Assembly: GCA_003161615.1 (NCBI GenBank)
Contig: PMOB01000032.1
Location: 55,577-119,576, forward strand
Direction of reading: 5' to 3'
Origin: Actinomycetota bacterium
GTDB lineage: Bacteria; Actinomycetota; Thermoleophilia; Gaiellales; Gaiellaceae
Length of the DNA: 64,000 nt
Positions within the stretch are counted from its first letter, which is position 1. Each line of letters opens with the position of its first letter. This document shows positions 14,877 to 22,763 of this stretch, in pieces. The notes beneath the pieces were generated by a model. It made no database searches and was not told where the DNA came from. It saw only the letters and a list, made by a program, of their open reading frames with translations. The translations under genes and the position numbers were made by a program.

Positions 14877-16082
14877 TCATCCGAGGTAGGCGAGCGGGTC
14901 GACCGGGGTGCCGTCGACGCGGACTTCGAAGTGGACGTGCGGACCGGTGCAGAAGCCCGTGCAGCCGGAGAGCGAGACGACCTGGCCTTGCCGGACGTCC
15001 TCGCCACAGTGGACGAGAATTTTGCTGTTGTGGCCATACGCGGTCGCGTAGCCGCCGCCGTGATCGATGACGACGAAGTTCCCGTAGCCCGACATCCAGC
15101 CGCACCAGACCACCTGACCCGCAGCGGCGGCGTGCACCGGCGTGCCCGTAGGGACCCCGATATCGATGCCCGGATGGAGCACGCCCCAGCGCATCCCGAA
15201 CGGGCTCGTGATCGGGCCGTTCACCGGCCAGATGAAGTGAGGCGCGTGCCCGTGGTCGCCGGAGCCGCTCGTCGTGGTCGTCGTTCCCGAGCCGCTTCCC
15301 CCGGCGCGGAGCTTGGCTGCCAGCTCTGCGCTCGCCGAGGCAAGCGACTCCGACTCGCGGATCTCCTGCTGGATCGCGTTGCGCGTCGCGAGCAGCGCCT
15401 GCCGCTTCGCGCCGCGCAGGCTCGAGATCTTCCCCTGGCTCGTGAGGAGCTGGGCGCGCAGGATCGCCACCTGCTGCGCACGGCCGCGGATCACCTGCGT
15501 CTCCGTTGCCACCGTCTTCCGCACCCCCCGCGTGTGCTTCCGCGCGGCAGCGGCCTGCCGCTTGGACGTCCTCACCTGCTGCGCTATCCGCTGGTCCTGG
15601 CGCGCGAGGGCGCCGAGGAGGTTCTCCTCGTCGCGGAATTGCTGGAGGCTCTTCGACGCGAGGAGTACCTCGACGGTCGAGGGCTGCGGATCCTCGTAGA
15701 TGCGGGCGAGCCGCTGGTCGAGCCGGCGCACATCGTCGCGGTACTGGCGGCGGAGGACGCGATAGCGGTGCGTCTGCACACGGAGAAGCTCGCCGAGCTT
15801 CGCGAGGCGCTCGCGGTGGAGATCGATGTCGCGGTTCAGGACGGATAGTCGCTGCGACACGCCGCCGACCTGGCGCTCGATCCCGTGAATGCTCGTCGTC
15901 AGGCCGCCGACCTGGTGGGTGAGCGCGATCTCGCGTTGCTTCGACGCGACGAGCTGCTGCTGCACCTGCGAGAGCTTCGCGTCGACGCGCTTCTTCTTCT
16001 TGCCGATGTTGTCAGCGGTCGCAGAGCCCGCCACAGCGAGCGCGAGCGCAACGGCAAGCAGAGGCAGAAGCCGGCGGGCCAT
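14877..16082 (-). CDS. Secreted coiled-coil M23 metallopeptidase, EnvC/NlpD-like
   Basis: 401 residues. A signal peptide (ending near AGSATA) is followed by a long Gln/Arg-rich coiled coil (about 25-265), a Gly/Ser/Thr linker and a C-terminal M23 domain. The zinc ligands are visible in HPGIDIG and in HVHFEV, with GYGNFVVIDHGGGYATAYGH between them. Such proteins cut peptidoglycan cross-links or activate amidases during cell separation. Two cysteines (GCTGFC) and two more upstream may form disulfides outside the cell. The gene follows the 213-residue membrane protein gene by 33 bases. Confidence 0.88.
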   Translation of the reverse strand: MARRLLPLLAVALALAVAGSATADNIGKKKKRVDAKLSQVQQQLVASKQREIALTHQVGGLTTSIHGIERQVGGVSQRLSVLNRDIDLHRERLAKLGELLRVQTHRYRVLRRQYRDDVRRLDQRLARIYEDPQPSTVEVLLASKSLQQFRDEENLLGALARQDQRIAQQVRTSKRQAAAARKHTRGVRKTVATETQVIRGRAQQVAILRAQLLTSQGKISSLRGAKRQALLATRNAIQQEIRESESLASASAELAAKLRAGGSGSGTTTTTSGSGDHGHAPHFIWPVNGPITSPFGMRWGVLHPGIDIGVPTGTPVHAAAAGQVVWCGWMSGYGNFVVIDHGGGYATAYGHNSKILVHCGEDVRQGQVVSLSGCTGFCTGPHVHFEVRVDGTPVDPLAYLG

Positions 16083-16115
16083 GCCCCGGAAGGTTCGGCA
16101 AGCGGCGCCGCTCTC

Positions 16116-16757
16116 CTACTCGGTTGGCGGTTCAGCGGGATCGGCCACCGGCGGCACCAACAGCGTCTTCTGCCCAGGTAGGCGCGCGAGCCGAATCCTC
16201 TCCTCCGCCCCGCTCAGCCGCTCGTCGCGTTCCGCCTCGACGCGCATGCGCTGCGCGTCGAGCTCGTCCACCTGCCGCCGCGCCTCGGTTTCGGCGGGCT
16301 TGTCGCCGCGGTGGACGGCGTCGCCGAGCGTCTGGAGGAGCCGCGGGCGCTCGAGCTCGAGCTGGTCGAGCTGCGATTGCGTCCGCCAGCGCGTCAGCGA
16401 GGACTCGAGGCGCGTGCGCCACACCTCGGCCGCCGTTGCAGCCTGCGCGCGACCGTCGGCGGCGAGGCGTCCCGACTGCTCGGGCCAGAAGCCTCCGCCC
16501 TGTCGCGCCGCCTCGCCGAGAGCCGACAGGAAGATCAGCGCGAGCAGGAGAGTGACGATCCCCCAAGTCCAGCTGCCGGTCGCGAAAAGGCCGATCGTCG
16601 CGCCGAGCGCCGCGCAGCCCAGGCAGAGGAGGACGTAGCGTGCGGGCAGGCCGAGGAAGCGCCTCTCGACGCGTTGCCTCGCTCCGGGGCCGGGAATCGG
16701 CTCGAGCGGCGGCGGCTCATCGGCCTGCGTGCTCTTCGGGAGCCGGGATGCGTTCAT
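16116..16757 (-). CDS. Membrane protein with cytoplasmic coiled coil, unknown function
   Basis: 213 residues. A Pro-rich start is followed by two membrane spans (RYVLLCLGCAALGATIGLF and GIVTLLLALIFLSALG). A charged, helical C-terminal half rich in Arg/Glu follows and should form a coiled coil. I do not recognise a family. It overlaps the ccmI-like gene by 41 bases and precedes the M23 gene, so it sits in a run from cytochrome maturation to cell-wall genes. Confidence 0.6.
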   Translation of the reverse strand: MNASRLPKSTQADEPPPLEPIPGPGARQRVERRFLGLPARYVLLCLGCAALGATIGLFATGSWTWGIVTLLLALIFLSALGEAARQGGGFWPEQSGRLAADGRAQAATAAEVWRTRLESSLTRWRTQSQLDQLELERPRLLQTLGDAVHRGDKPAETEARRQVDELDAQRMRVEAERDERLSGAEERIRLARLPGQKTLLVPPVADPAEPPTE

Positions 16758-17058
16758 GCCCGGTCTCTTCCCGCGACTCGAGCGCGCGTAACGCCTCGGC
16801 GGCCCGGCGCCGCAACGGCCCTACCTGAGCGCGGTAGTCGTCGTCCGAGACCTTGCCGGTGCGGTGGTCGAACTCGAGCTCCTTCAAGGCCGCGAGAGCC
16901 TGATCGCGCGTCTCGGCGAGCGCGAGCCGCTGCCGCGCTTCCGGCGCGAGCTCGTCGAGCCGGTCGCTCGCGGGATTCGGATCGCGGAGAAACGGGCGCG
17001 CGACGAAGAAGACGGCCGCGAGCGCCAGCACCGCCGCGAGAGCGAGCGCCCACGCCAT
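16717..17058 (-). CDS. CcmI/CycH-like cytochrome c maturation protein (N-terminal part)
   Basis: 113 residues: one N-terminal membrane span (ALALAAVLALAAVFFVARPF) and a helical segment with ALKELEFDHRTGKVSDDDY, the signature of the CcmI N-terminus. CcmI helps present apocytochrome c to the haem ligation machinery. The TPR region of full-length CcmI is absent, a short form common outside Proteobacteria. It starts three bases after ccmF ends, supporting the assignment. Confidence 0.75.
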   Translation of the reverse strand: MAWALALAAVLALAAVFFVARPFLRDPNPASDRLDELAPEARQRLALAETRDQALAALKELEFDHRTGKVSDDDYRAQVGPLRRRAAEALRALESREETGHERIPAPEEHAGR

Positions 17059-17061
17059 CGC

Positions 17062-19029
17062 CTAGATGCCGGCGGGAGCAGCGCCCGCCGCGTACCGCGC
17101 TGCGAGACGCCGCTGCTCGACCGCGTCCGGCCACATCGCGATCAGCGCGCCGAAGACGAAGAGGAAACCGCCCGCCCAGATCAGGTTGATCAGCGGTTTG
17201 ACGAGGACAGTGAGGTCGATCGCTGTGCCATGCTCGCCCGGCGGGATAGACGCGGTCGTGAAGACGTCGCCGAGCGTGCGCGGGTCGTGGTAGATGGACG
17301 CCTCGTTCGCCGAGTTGTCCCCTGTGTAGACGCTCTGGCCGGGGTTGAGGGTGAACCGCTCCCCGTGCCCCGAGACGGTCAGGAGCGTGCGGTAGCCGGT
17401 GTAGTCCGGGCCCTTCACCCCGCTGATCGACCGGTACGTCAGCGTGTAGCCGGCCGCCTCGATGGACTGGCCGATCCGGAGGTGCGCGTTCTCGCGGATC
17501 GTCTGGTACGCGCTCGAACCGGCGATCCCGATCGCGAGGAGGACGATCGCGGCGTGGACGACGTAGCCGCCGTAACGGCGCCGGTTGCGGGAGACGAGCC
17601 GCAAGATCCCTCCCGCCGCCGCTCGGCCGCGCACGAACTCGAGCACGATCGAGGCGATGACGAAAGCAGAGAACGTGTAGGCGAGTAGGCCGGCCCACGA
17701 GCTGCCGAAGCCGAGCCCGAGCAGCACTCCTCCCGTCACGACCGACACCGCGAACGGAATGGCGAACGTCTTCCCGAGCGAGCGCAGCGACGCCCGTCGC
17801 CACGCAACGAGCGGCCCGAGCCCCATCAGGAAGAGGAGCGGCAAGCCGAACGTGTGGAGGAAGAAGTCGTAGTACGGCTTCGATACGGACCTCGTTTGGC
17901 CGCGCACCGCCTCCGAGAAGACCGGGTAGAGGACGCCCCAGAGGATCGTCAGCGCGAGCGCGACGAGCAGGAGGTTGTTGTAGAGGAAGGTCGCCTCGCG
18001 CGAAACGAGCGACTCGAGCTTCGTCTTCGTCCGCAGCAGCGGCAGCCGCAGATAGATGAGCCCGACCGAGAAGACGACCATCAGCGCGAGAAAGCCGAGG
18101 AACCAGGCACCGATCGGGCTCTGCGAGAACGAGTGGATCGAGTCGATGACGCCCGAGCGCGTGAGGAACGTGCCGAACAGCGACAGGTTGAAGGCGAGCG
18201 CGACGAGCACCATGTTCCAGACCTTCAGCATCCCGCGTTTCTCCTGGATCATCACCGAGTGGAGGAAGGCGGTCGCCACGAGCCACGGCATGAGCGCGGC
18301 GTTCTCCACGGGATCCCACGCGTAGTAGCCACCCCAGCCGATCTCCGTGTACGCCCAGTGCGAGCCGAGGAGCTGGCCGACGCCGAGGAAGAGCCAGGCC
18401 GCGAGCGTCCAGCGACGGGTGGCGACGATCCAGCGCTCGTCCGTGCGGCCGGAGAGGAGCGCTCCCATCCCGAACGCGAACGGCACCGCGAGCCCGACGT
18501 AGCCGAGGTAGAGGATCGGCGGGTGCGCGAGCATGTACGGGTTCTGGAGGCTCGGCACCATCCCAGCGCCGTCCAAGGGCGCGGGCTGGGTGTGGAACGG
18601 GCTCGAGACGAAGCAGAGCATGAAGCTGAAGAAGACGGCGATGAGCCCGAAGACCGGTACGACCCACGCCATCAGCTCGTGTGAGCGGCGGTTGAGCCAG
18701 ACGGCGAGCGCCGCGTAGCCGGTGAGGACGGTCAGCCAGAGGAGGAGTGAGCCCTCCTGTCCGCCCCAGAAGGCCGAGAGCGCGTACGGGAGCGGCAGGT
18801 TGTGGCTCGTGTGCTCCGCGACGTATTTGAACCTGAGGTCGCGGCGAGCGAGCGCGACGAGGAGGACGGCACCGGCGGCGAGGGTCGCCGGGAAGGCGGC
18901 GAGCAGCGCGTTCTGGGCGGAGAGAGCGAGGCGGCGCCGCTTTCGCCAGGCTGCGTACGAGCCGGCGAGCAGCGCGTAGACGATGAGGCCGAAGGCGAGA
19001 AGGAGTGCGGCGCGCCCGAGCGGCGCCAT
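17062..19029 (-). CDS. ccmF: Cytochrome c haem lyase subunit CcmF
   Basis: 655 residues from ATG at 19029. CcmF works in haem attachment to apocytochrome c, taking haem from CcmE. The tryptophan-rich haem-handling motif GWGGYYAWDPVENAALMPW is intact, as is the WGGQEGSLLLW segment, with about 14-15 membrane spans and a large extracytoplasmic loop near the C-terminus. The start overlaps the ccmE stop by one base (TAATG). ccmA, B, C and H are not in the window. Confidence 0.93.
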   Translation of the reverse strand: MAPLGRAALLLAFGLIVYALLAGSYAAWRKRRRLALSAQNALLAAFPATLAAGAVLLVALARRDLRFKYVAEHTSHNLPLPYALSAFWGGQEGSLLLWLTVLTGYAALAVWLNRRSHELMAWVVPVFGLIAVFFSFMLCFVSSPFHTQPAPLDGAGMVPSLQNPYMLAHPPILYLGYVGLAVPFAFGMGALLSGRTDERWIVATRRWTLAAWLFLGVGQLLGSHWAYTEIGWGGYYAWDPVENAALMPWLVATAFLHSVMIQEKRGMLKVWNMVLVALAFNLSLFGTFLTRSGVIDSIHSFSQSPIGAWFLGFLALMVVFSVGLIYLRLPLLRTKTKLESLVSREATFLYNNLLLVALALTILWGVLYPVFSEAVRGQTRSVSKPYYDFFLHTFGLPLLFLMGLGPLVAWRRASLRSLGKTFAIPFAVSVVTGGVLLGLGFGSSWAGLLAYTFSAFVIASIVLEFVRGRAAAGGILRLVSRNRRRYGGYVVHAAIVLLAIGIAGSSAYQTIRENAHLRIGQSIEAAGYTLTYRSISGVKGPDYTGYRTLLTVSGHGERFTLNPGQSVYTGDNSANEASIYHDPRTLGDVFTTASIPPGEHGTAIDLTVLVKPLINLIWAGGFLFVFGALIAMWPDAVEQRRLAARYAAGAAPAGI

Positions 19030-19427
19030 TAGGTCTTCGAGGAGTTCTTCGGCGCGTAGTGATCCGGGCACTTCGTGATGAGCGAGTTGCGCGTCGCAAC
19101 GAAGACACCGTTGCGCAGCGTTCCGTCGACGACGATGTCCCGTCCGGTCCTGAACAGGCTCGGGACGCTGCCGCGGTAGGCGACGAGCACGCGCGCCGGC
19201 TTTCCGTCGCCGATGTCCTTGACGTGGAACCGGAGGCTGCCCTTGCTCGCGGGTATCACCGGGCCGACGACCTTGCCGACGAGAGAGACATGACCCTTCG
19301 CGGTTGCGATGGTGCTCGGCGTCAGTTGCGCGACGCCGTTGCCGGCGAGCGCCGTGTAGACGACGAAGATCGCGAGAGCCGCCGCAACGGACAAGGCAAT
19401 CACGAGCCGCGCAGGACTGGCACCCAC
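19029..19427 (-). CDS. ccmE: Haem chaperone CcmE, cysteine-type
   Basis: 132 residues from GTG at 19427: one N-terminal membrane anchor and an OB-fold domain with VGKVVGPVI, RFHVKDIG and VAYRGSVPSLF. In the classical protein a histidine in HxxxY binds haem covalently. Here the corresponding segment reads ITKCPDHYAPK, placing cysteine in a CxxxY motif, the variant described for Desulfovibrio and some archaea and Gram-positives. Haem should still be delivered to CcmF, whose gene overlaps by one base. Confidence 0.88.
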   Translation of the reverse strand: MGASPARLVIALSVAAALAIFVVYTALAGNGVAQLTPSTIATAKGHVSLVGKVVGPVIPASKGSLRFHVKDIGDGKPARVLVAYRGSVPSLFRTGRDIVVDGTLRNGVFVATRNSLITKCPDHYAPKNSSKT

Positions 19428-19471
19428 GGCGGAATCGTAGCCCCGGCAGCGGCGCGGGAGCGGCAGTGCTG

Positions 19472-19711
19472 TTAGGCCGCGCGTCTCTCGGGCTTGCGAT
19501 CCGGGATCCGGTAGCCGTGCTCGTGGCAGAGCGAACCGGGCGCGTCCTCGGTCAGCGCGTCGCAGTAGCCCTTGCCGTACGCGGCACGGATGAAGGCCGC
19601 GACGACCTCGAGGTTCCACTCGCTGACGTCGGAGGCCTCGCGCCAGAGATCGGCAAGACGGAGGTCGATATCGAGCTCGAGCAGGTCGATCCGGGAAGGG
19701 CGCTTGGACAT
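19472..19711 (-). CDS. Conserved-looking small protein, unknown
   Basis: 79 residues from ATG at 19711. Compact and globular with a Trp-containing acidic first half (DIDLRLADLWREASDVSEWN) and CDALTEDAPGSLCHEHGYRIP near the end, holding two Cys and two His that could bind metal. It lies 45 bases upstream of ccmE on the same strand, so cotranscription is possible. I recognise no family. Confidence 0.55.
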   Translation of the reverse strand: MSKRPSRIDLLELDIDLRLADLWREASDVSEWNLEVVAAFIRAAYGKGYCDALTEDAPGSLCHEHGYRIPDRKPERRAA

Positions 19712-19846
19712 GGCCAACAAGCTAGAAAAAGGGTCGGACGGCATCCGTGCGACGGGCACTCGGGATGAGCTGGCGGCATTGCCCAGCTCTCGTCACACAG
19801 CCGCGAACCGGACGTCACGGTTTCCACGGCATGCTTTCTTCCCCGC

Positions 19847-19870
19847 GGGTGGGTGGGAGTTTGGGATGGA
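19847..19870 (+). promoter_or_regulatory. G-quadruplex-capable motif, copy 1
   Basis: Three GGG runs separated by single T, then AGTTT, a fourth GGG and ATGGA. It matches the motif at 27641-27664 at 22 of 24 bases. The 90 bases before it share shorter blocks with the second copy in the same order (GGCAC, ATTGCC, ACGTCAC, CGGCA, CCCC). It ends 33 bases before the TIM-barrel gene start, in a divergent intergenic region. Role unknown. Confidence 0.6.
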
Positions 19871-19903
19871 ACAGGGGACGCACCGTCCTCATAAGCTGGC
19901 GCT

Positions 19904-20722
19904 GTGGGAGAGCTCCGTTTCGGCCCGTCCGGCCTGCCCGAGGCGGCGAGCTACGAAGCCGCGTTCGCCGGGCTTACTGCTGACGGATACCGCGCCTGCG
20001 AGTTCGGCTTCGCGGGCGGCTTCTGGCTCGACTACGAGACCGCGCCGCAGCTCGGCGCGGCTGCCGCGGCGGCCGATGTTGCGCTCTCGGTGCACGCGCC
20101 GCTCGCCGCCTTCATGGGTCACGTCGACCGCGGCAAGAAATTCAAGATGGCGCTCGGGATGCTCGACCACACGGCCGGGCTCGCGAAGGCATGCGGCGCG
20201 CAGCTGATCGTCTTCCACCCCGGCTTCCTGCTCGGCCGCGAGCGGGAGAAGGCGATCGCGGACGTCGTCGACCAGCTCGGCGACCTCCGCGCGCGGCTCG
20301 AGGCGAAAGACAGGCTCGTCCCGTTCGGCGTCGAGGTGATGGGACGCGTCCGGGATCTCGGCACCGTGGACGACGTCGTTGCAATCGCCGCCGCAGTCGA
20401 CTTCGTCCGCCCCGTGCTCGACTTCGCCCATATGCACGCGACCAGCGACGGTGCCTTCCTCGAGACCGGCGCATTCGCGGCAGCGCTCACGGCGACCGAC
20501 GCCGTGCTCGAGCCGGGCGCGCCGTTCCACATCCACTTCAGCGACATCCAATACGCCAACCGCAACGAGACGAAGCACCTGCCGTACGGCGAAGGGACGC
20601 TCCGCGCGGAGCCTCTGCGGGAAGCGCTCGCCGGCTTCGAGCGGCCGGCGACGGTGATCAGCGAATCGCCCGACGCCGCATCGACACGGTTGATCGGAGA
20701 CGTGCTCCTCGCGGGTGCGTAG
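19904..20722 (+). CDS. Xylose-isomerase-like TIM-barrel protein, endonuclease IV-related
   Basis: 272 residues from GTG. The barrel strands carry metal-ligand motifs of the AP-endonuclease-2 superfamily: SVHAPLA, IVFHPGFLLG, FGVEVMGR, VLDFAHMHAT and FHIHFSDI, with KHLPYGEGTL near the end. This set resembles deoxyribonuclease IV (abasic-site cleavage) more than sugar isomerases, but homologues of this type are often annotated only as sugar phosphate isomerase/epimerase. It overlaps the phosphohexomutase gene by eight bases. Confidence 0.75.
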   Translation: MGELRFGPSGLPEAASYEAAFAGLTADGYRACEFGFAGGFWLDYETAPQLGAAAAAADVALSVHAPLAAFMGHVDRGKKFKMALGMLDHTAGLAKACGAQLIVFHPGFLLGREREKAIADVVDQLGDLRARLEAKDRLVPFGVEVMGRVRDLGTVDDVVAIAAAVDFVRPVLDFAHMHATSDGAFLETGAFAAALTATDAVLEPGAPFHIHFSDIQYANRNETKHLPYGEGTLRAEPLREALAGFERPATVISESPDAASTRLIGDVLLAGA

Positions 20723-22076
20723 CATCGCTTCCGTGCTCGATCCGAAGATCTTCAAGGCCTACGACGTGCGCGGGATCTATCCCGGCGAGCTCGACGAAGC
20801 GGGCGCCGAGGAGATCGGGCGCGGCTACGTCGAGCAGTTCGAGCCACGCAGGATCGCCGTCGGACGCGACATGCGCCTGTCCTCGCCGACCATCGCCGAG
20901 GCCGTGATGCGTGGCGCGGCCGGCGCCGGCGCCGACGTCCTCGACATCGGCCTCGTCGGGACCGAGATGGTCTATTTCGCAGTCGGCTCGCTCGGCCTCG
21001 AAGGCGGGATCATGGTCACCGCCTCGCACAACCCCAAGGAGTACACCGGGATGAAGCTCGTCCGGCGTGGCGCGCTGCCGGTCGGAGGCGAGTCGGGCCT
21101 TCTGGACGTGCGCGACCGCGCAATGTCAGACGCCCGTGTAGCGCCGACTCGCGTGGCAAGCGTCCAGCCGTACGACATCTGGCCGGAATACGTCGACCGG
21201 GTGCTGTCGTTCGTGGACGTGTCGGCCATCCGGCCACTCCGCGTCGTGATCGACGCTGCGAACGGGATGGCGGGGACGATGCTCCCACCCGTGCTCGAGC
21301 GGCTGCCGATCGACGCGGTCCCGTGCTATTTCGAGCCCGACGGCTCCTTCCCGAACCACGAGCCGAACCCACTGCTGCCGGAGAACCGCGAGTTCATCGT
21401 CCGCAAGACACTCGAGGAAGGCGCCGACCTCGGCGTCGCATTCGACGGCGATGGCGACCGCTGCTTCTTTGTCGACGACAGCGGCGAGTTCGTCCCGGGC
21501 GACTTCGTCACCGCTCTCTTCGCCGAGATCCTCCTTGCCAAGGAGCCGGGCGCAAAGGTGATCTACGACGTACGCGCAAGCCGTGCGGTGCCGGAGACGA
21601 TCGAGCGGAACGGCGGTACCGCGCTGATCAACCGCGTCGGTCACGCCTTCATCAAGGCGCGGATGCGCAAGGACGACGCCGCGTTCGCCGGTGAGGTCTC
21701 CGGCCACTACTACTTCCGCGACTTCAGCCAGGCCGACTCGGGCGTCATCCCGTTCCTCCTCATGCTCGAGCTGATCTCGCGGAGGGAACGGAAGCTTTCC
21801 GAGATCCTCGCGCCGCTGCGCGAGCGCTACTTCATCACCGGCGAGCTCAACACCCCCGTCGCCGACGTCGCGCTCAAGCTGCAGGAGCTGAAGGAGCGCT
21901 ACGGCGGCGAGGGTCGCGTTTCCCACCTCGACGGCCTCTCGGTCGACGCCGACGACTGGCACTTCAACGTCCGCCCGTCGAACACGGAGCCGCTGCTGCG
22001 GCTCAACCTCGAGGCGACCTCGGAGGAGCTGATGGAACGGAAACGCGACGAAATACTGGCGGTGATCCGGTCGTGA
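20715..22076 (+). CDS. manB: Phosphomannomutase/phosphoglucomutase
   Basis: Up to 453 residues; GTG at 20715 overlaps the previous gene, GTG at 20733 (VLDPKIFKAYDVRG) would fit the family start better. Interconverts hexose 1- and 6-phosphates for nucleotide-sugar synthesis. Motifs: phosphoserine loop TASHNP, metal loop FDGDGDRC, sugar-binding EVSGH and phosphate-binding RPSNTEPLLRL, all in order. It is the second gene of a plus-strand run of four overlapping genes. Confidence 0.9.
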   Translation: MRSIASVLDPKIFKAYDVRGIYPGELDEAGAEEIGRGYVEQFEPRRIAVGRDMRLSSPTIAEAVMRGAAGAGADVLDIGLVGTEMVYFAVGSLGLEGGIMVTASHNPKEYTGMKLVRRGALPVGGESGLLDVRDRAMSDARVAPTRVASVQPYDIWPEYVDRVLSFVDVSAIRPLRVVIDAANGMAGTMLPPVLERLPIDAVPCYFEPDGSFPNHEPNPLLPENREFIVRKTLEEGADLGVAFDGDGDRCFFVDDSGEFVPGDFVTALFAEILLAKEPGAKVIYDVRASRAVPETIERNGGTALINRVGHAFIKARMRKDDAAFAGEVSGHYYFRDFSQADSGVIPFLLMLELISRRERKLSEILAPLRERYFITGELNTPVADVALKLQELKERYGGEGRVSHLDGLSVDADDWHFNVRPSNTEPLLRLNLEATSEELMERKRDEILAVIRS

Positions 22077-22474
22077 ACAGCGAGTACGCATTCTCAACGC
22101 GGACTCGCGTCGGCTTCTCGGACACGGACGCCCAGGGCGTCGTCTACTACGGGCGCTACAACCCCTACTTCGACCTCGCCCGGGCGGAATACCTCCGGTC
22201 GCTCGGGCTCCTCCACCGCAGCGGCGTCGGCGAGTTCGTGATGCGCGCGAACGACGTCGAGTACTTCGCGCCGGCGCGCTTCGACGACGAGCTCGACATC
22301 CACGTCCGCGTCGCCCGGATCGGGCGGACGAGCATGACCTTCGAGTTCGCCGCCTTCAAGGTGCCGGAGGAAACGCTGCTCGTCACCGCCCATCAGACGC
22401 TTGTCTTCATCGACCCGCAGGCGCGCCGGCCGATCGAGATCCCCGCCGACTATCGCGAGCCGTTCGATGCCTGA
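22073..22474 (+). CDS. Acyl-CoA thioesterase, YbgC/4-hydroxybenzoyl-CoA type
   Basis: 133 residues from GTG that overlaps the mutase stop (GTGA). A single hotdog fold with the catalytic-loop signature FSDTDAQGVVYYGRY, where the Asp polarises water to cleave acyl-CoA thioesters. The remaining strands (DVEYFAPARFDDELDIHV, TAHQTLVFID) are typical. The substrate is unknown. Confidence 0.88.
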   Translation: MNSEYAFSTRTRVGFSDTDAQGVVYYGRYNPYFDLARAEYLRSLGLLHRSGVGEFVMRANDVEYFAPARFDDELDIHVRVARIGRTSMTFEFAAFKVPEETLLVTAHQTLVFIDPQARRPIEIPADYREPFDA

Positions 22475-22763
22475 CGCGGACGAGCAACTGCGGACGACCG
22501 TCGCGGAGCTCGCGGCACGCACGGGGTGCACGTGGGCAGGCGTGTTCTTCGTCGAGGGCGAGGAACTCGTCCTCGGCCCGGAGGCGGGGACGCCCGACCC
22601 CGAGCGCCGCGCGACCGTCCCCGTCGTCTGGCGAGACACCCGGGTCGCAGAGCTCGCCGCCGACGGCGACGTCGAGCCCGCTCAGCTCGAGAGCATCGCC
22701 GCCGAGATCGCGGAGCTCTGCCTCGTCGGCTGGGACACCGGAGGCGAAGAGTGGGAGCCCTAG
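22467..22763 (+). CDS. Small GAF-like protein
   Basis: 98 residues from ATG at 22467, overlapping the thioesterase stop. The core TGCTWAGVFFVEGEELVLGPEAG looks like the central sheet of a GAF domain, as in free methionine sulfoxide reductases, but the protein is shorter than those and lacks their cysteines (only two Cys in total). Function unknown; perhaps a ligand-binding module. It runs four bases into the convergent rel gene. Confidence 0.55.
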   Translation: MPDADEQLRTTVAELAARTGCTWAGVFFVEGEELVLGPEAGTPDPERRATVPVVWRDTRVAELAADGDVEPAQLESIAAEIAELCLVGWDTGGEEWEP

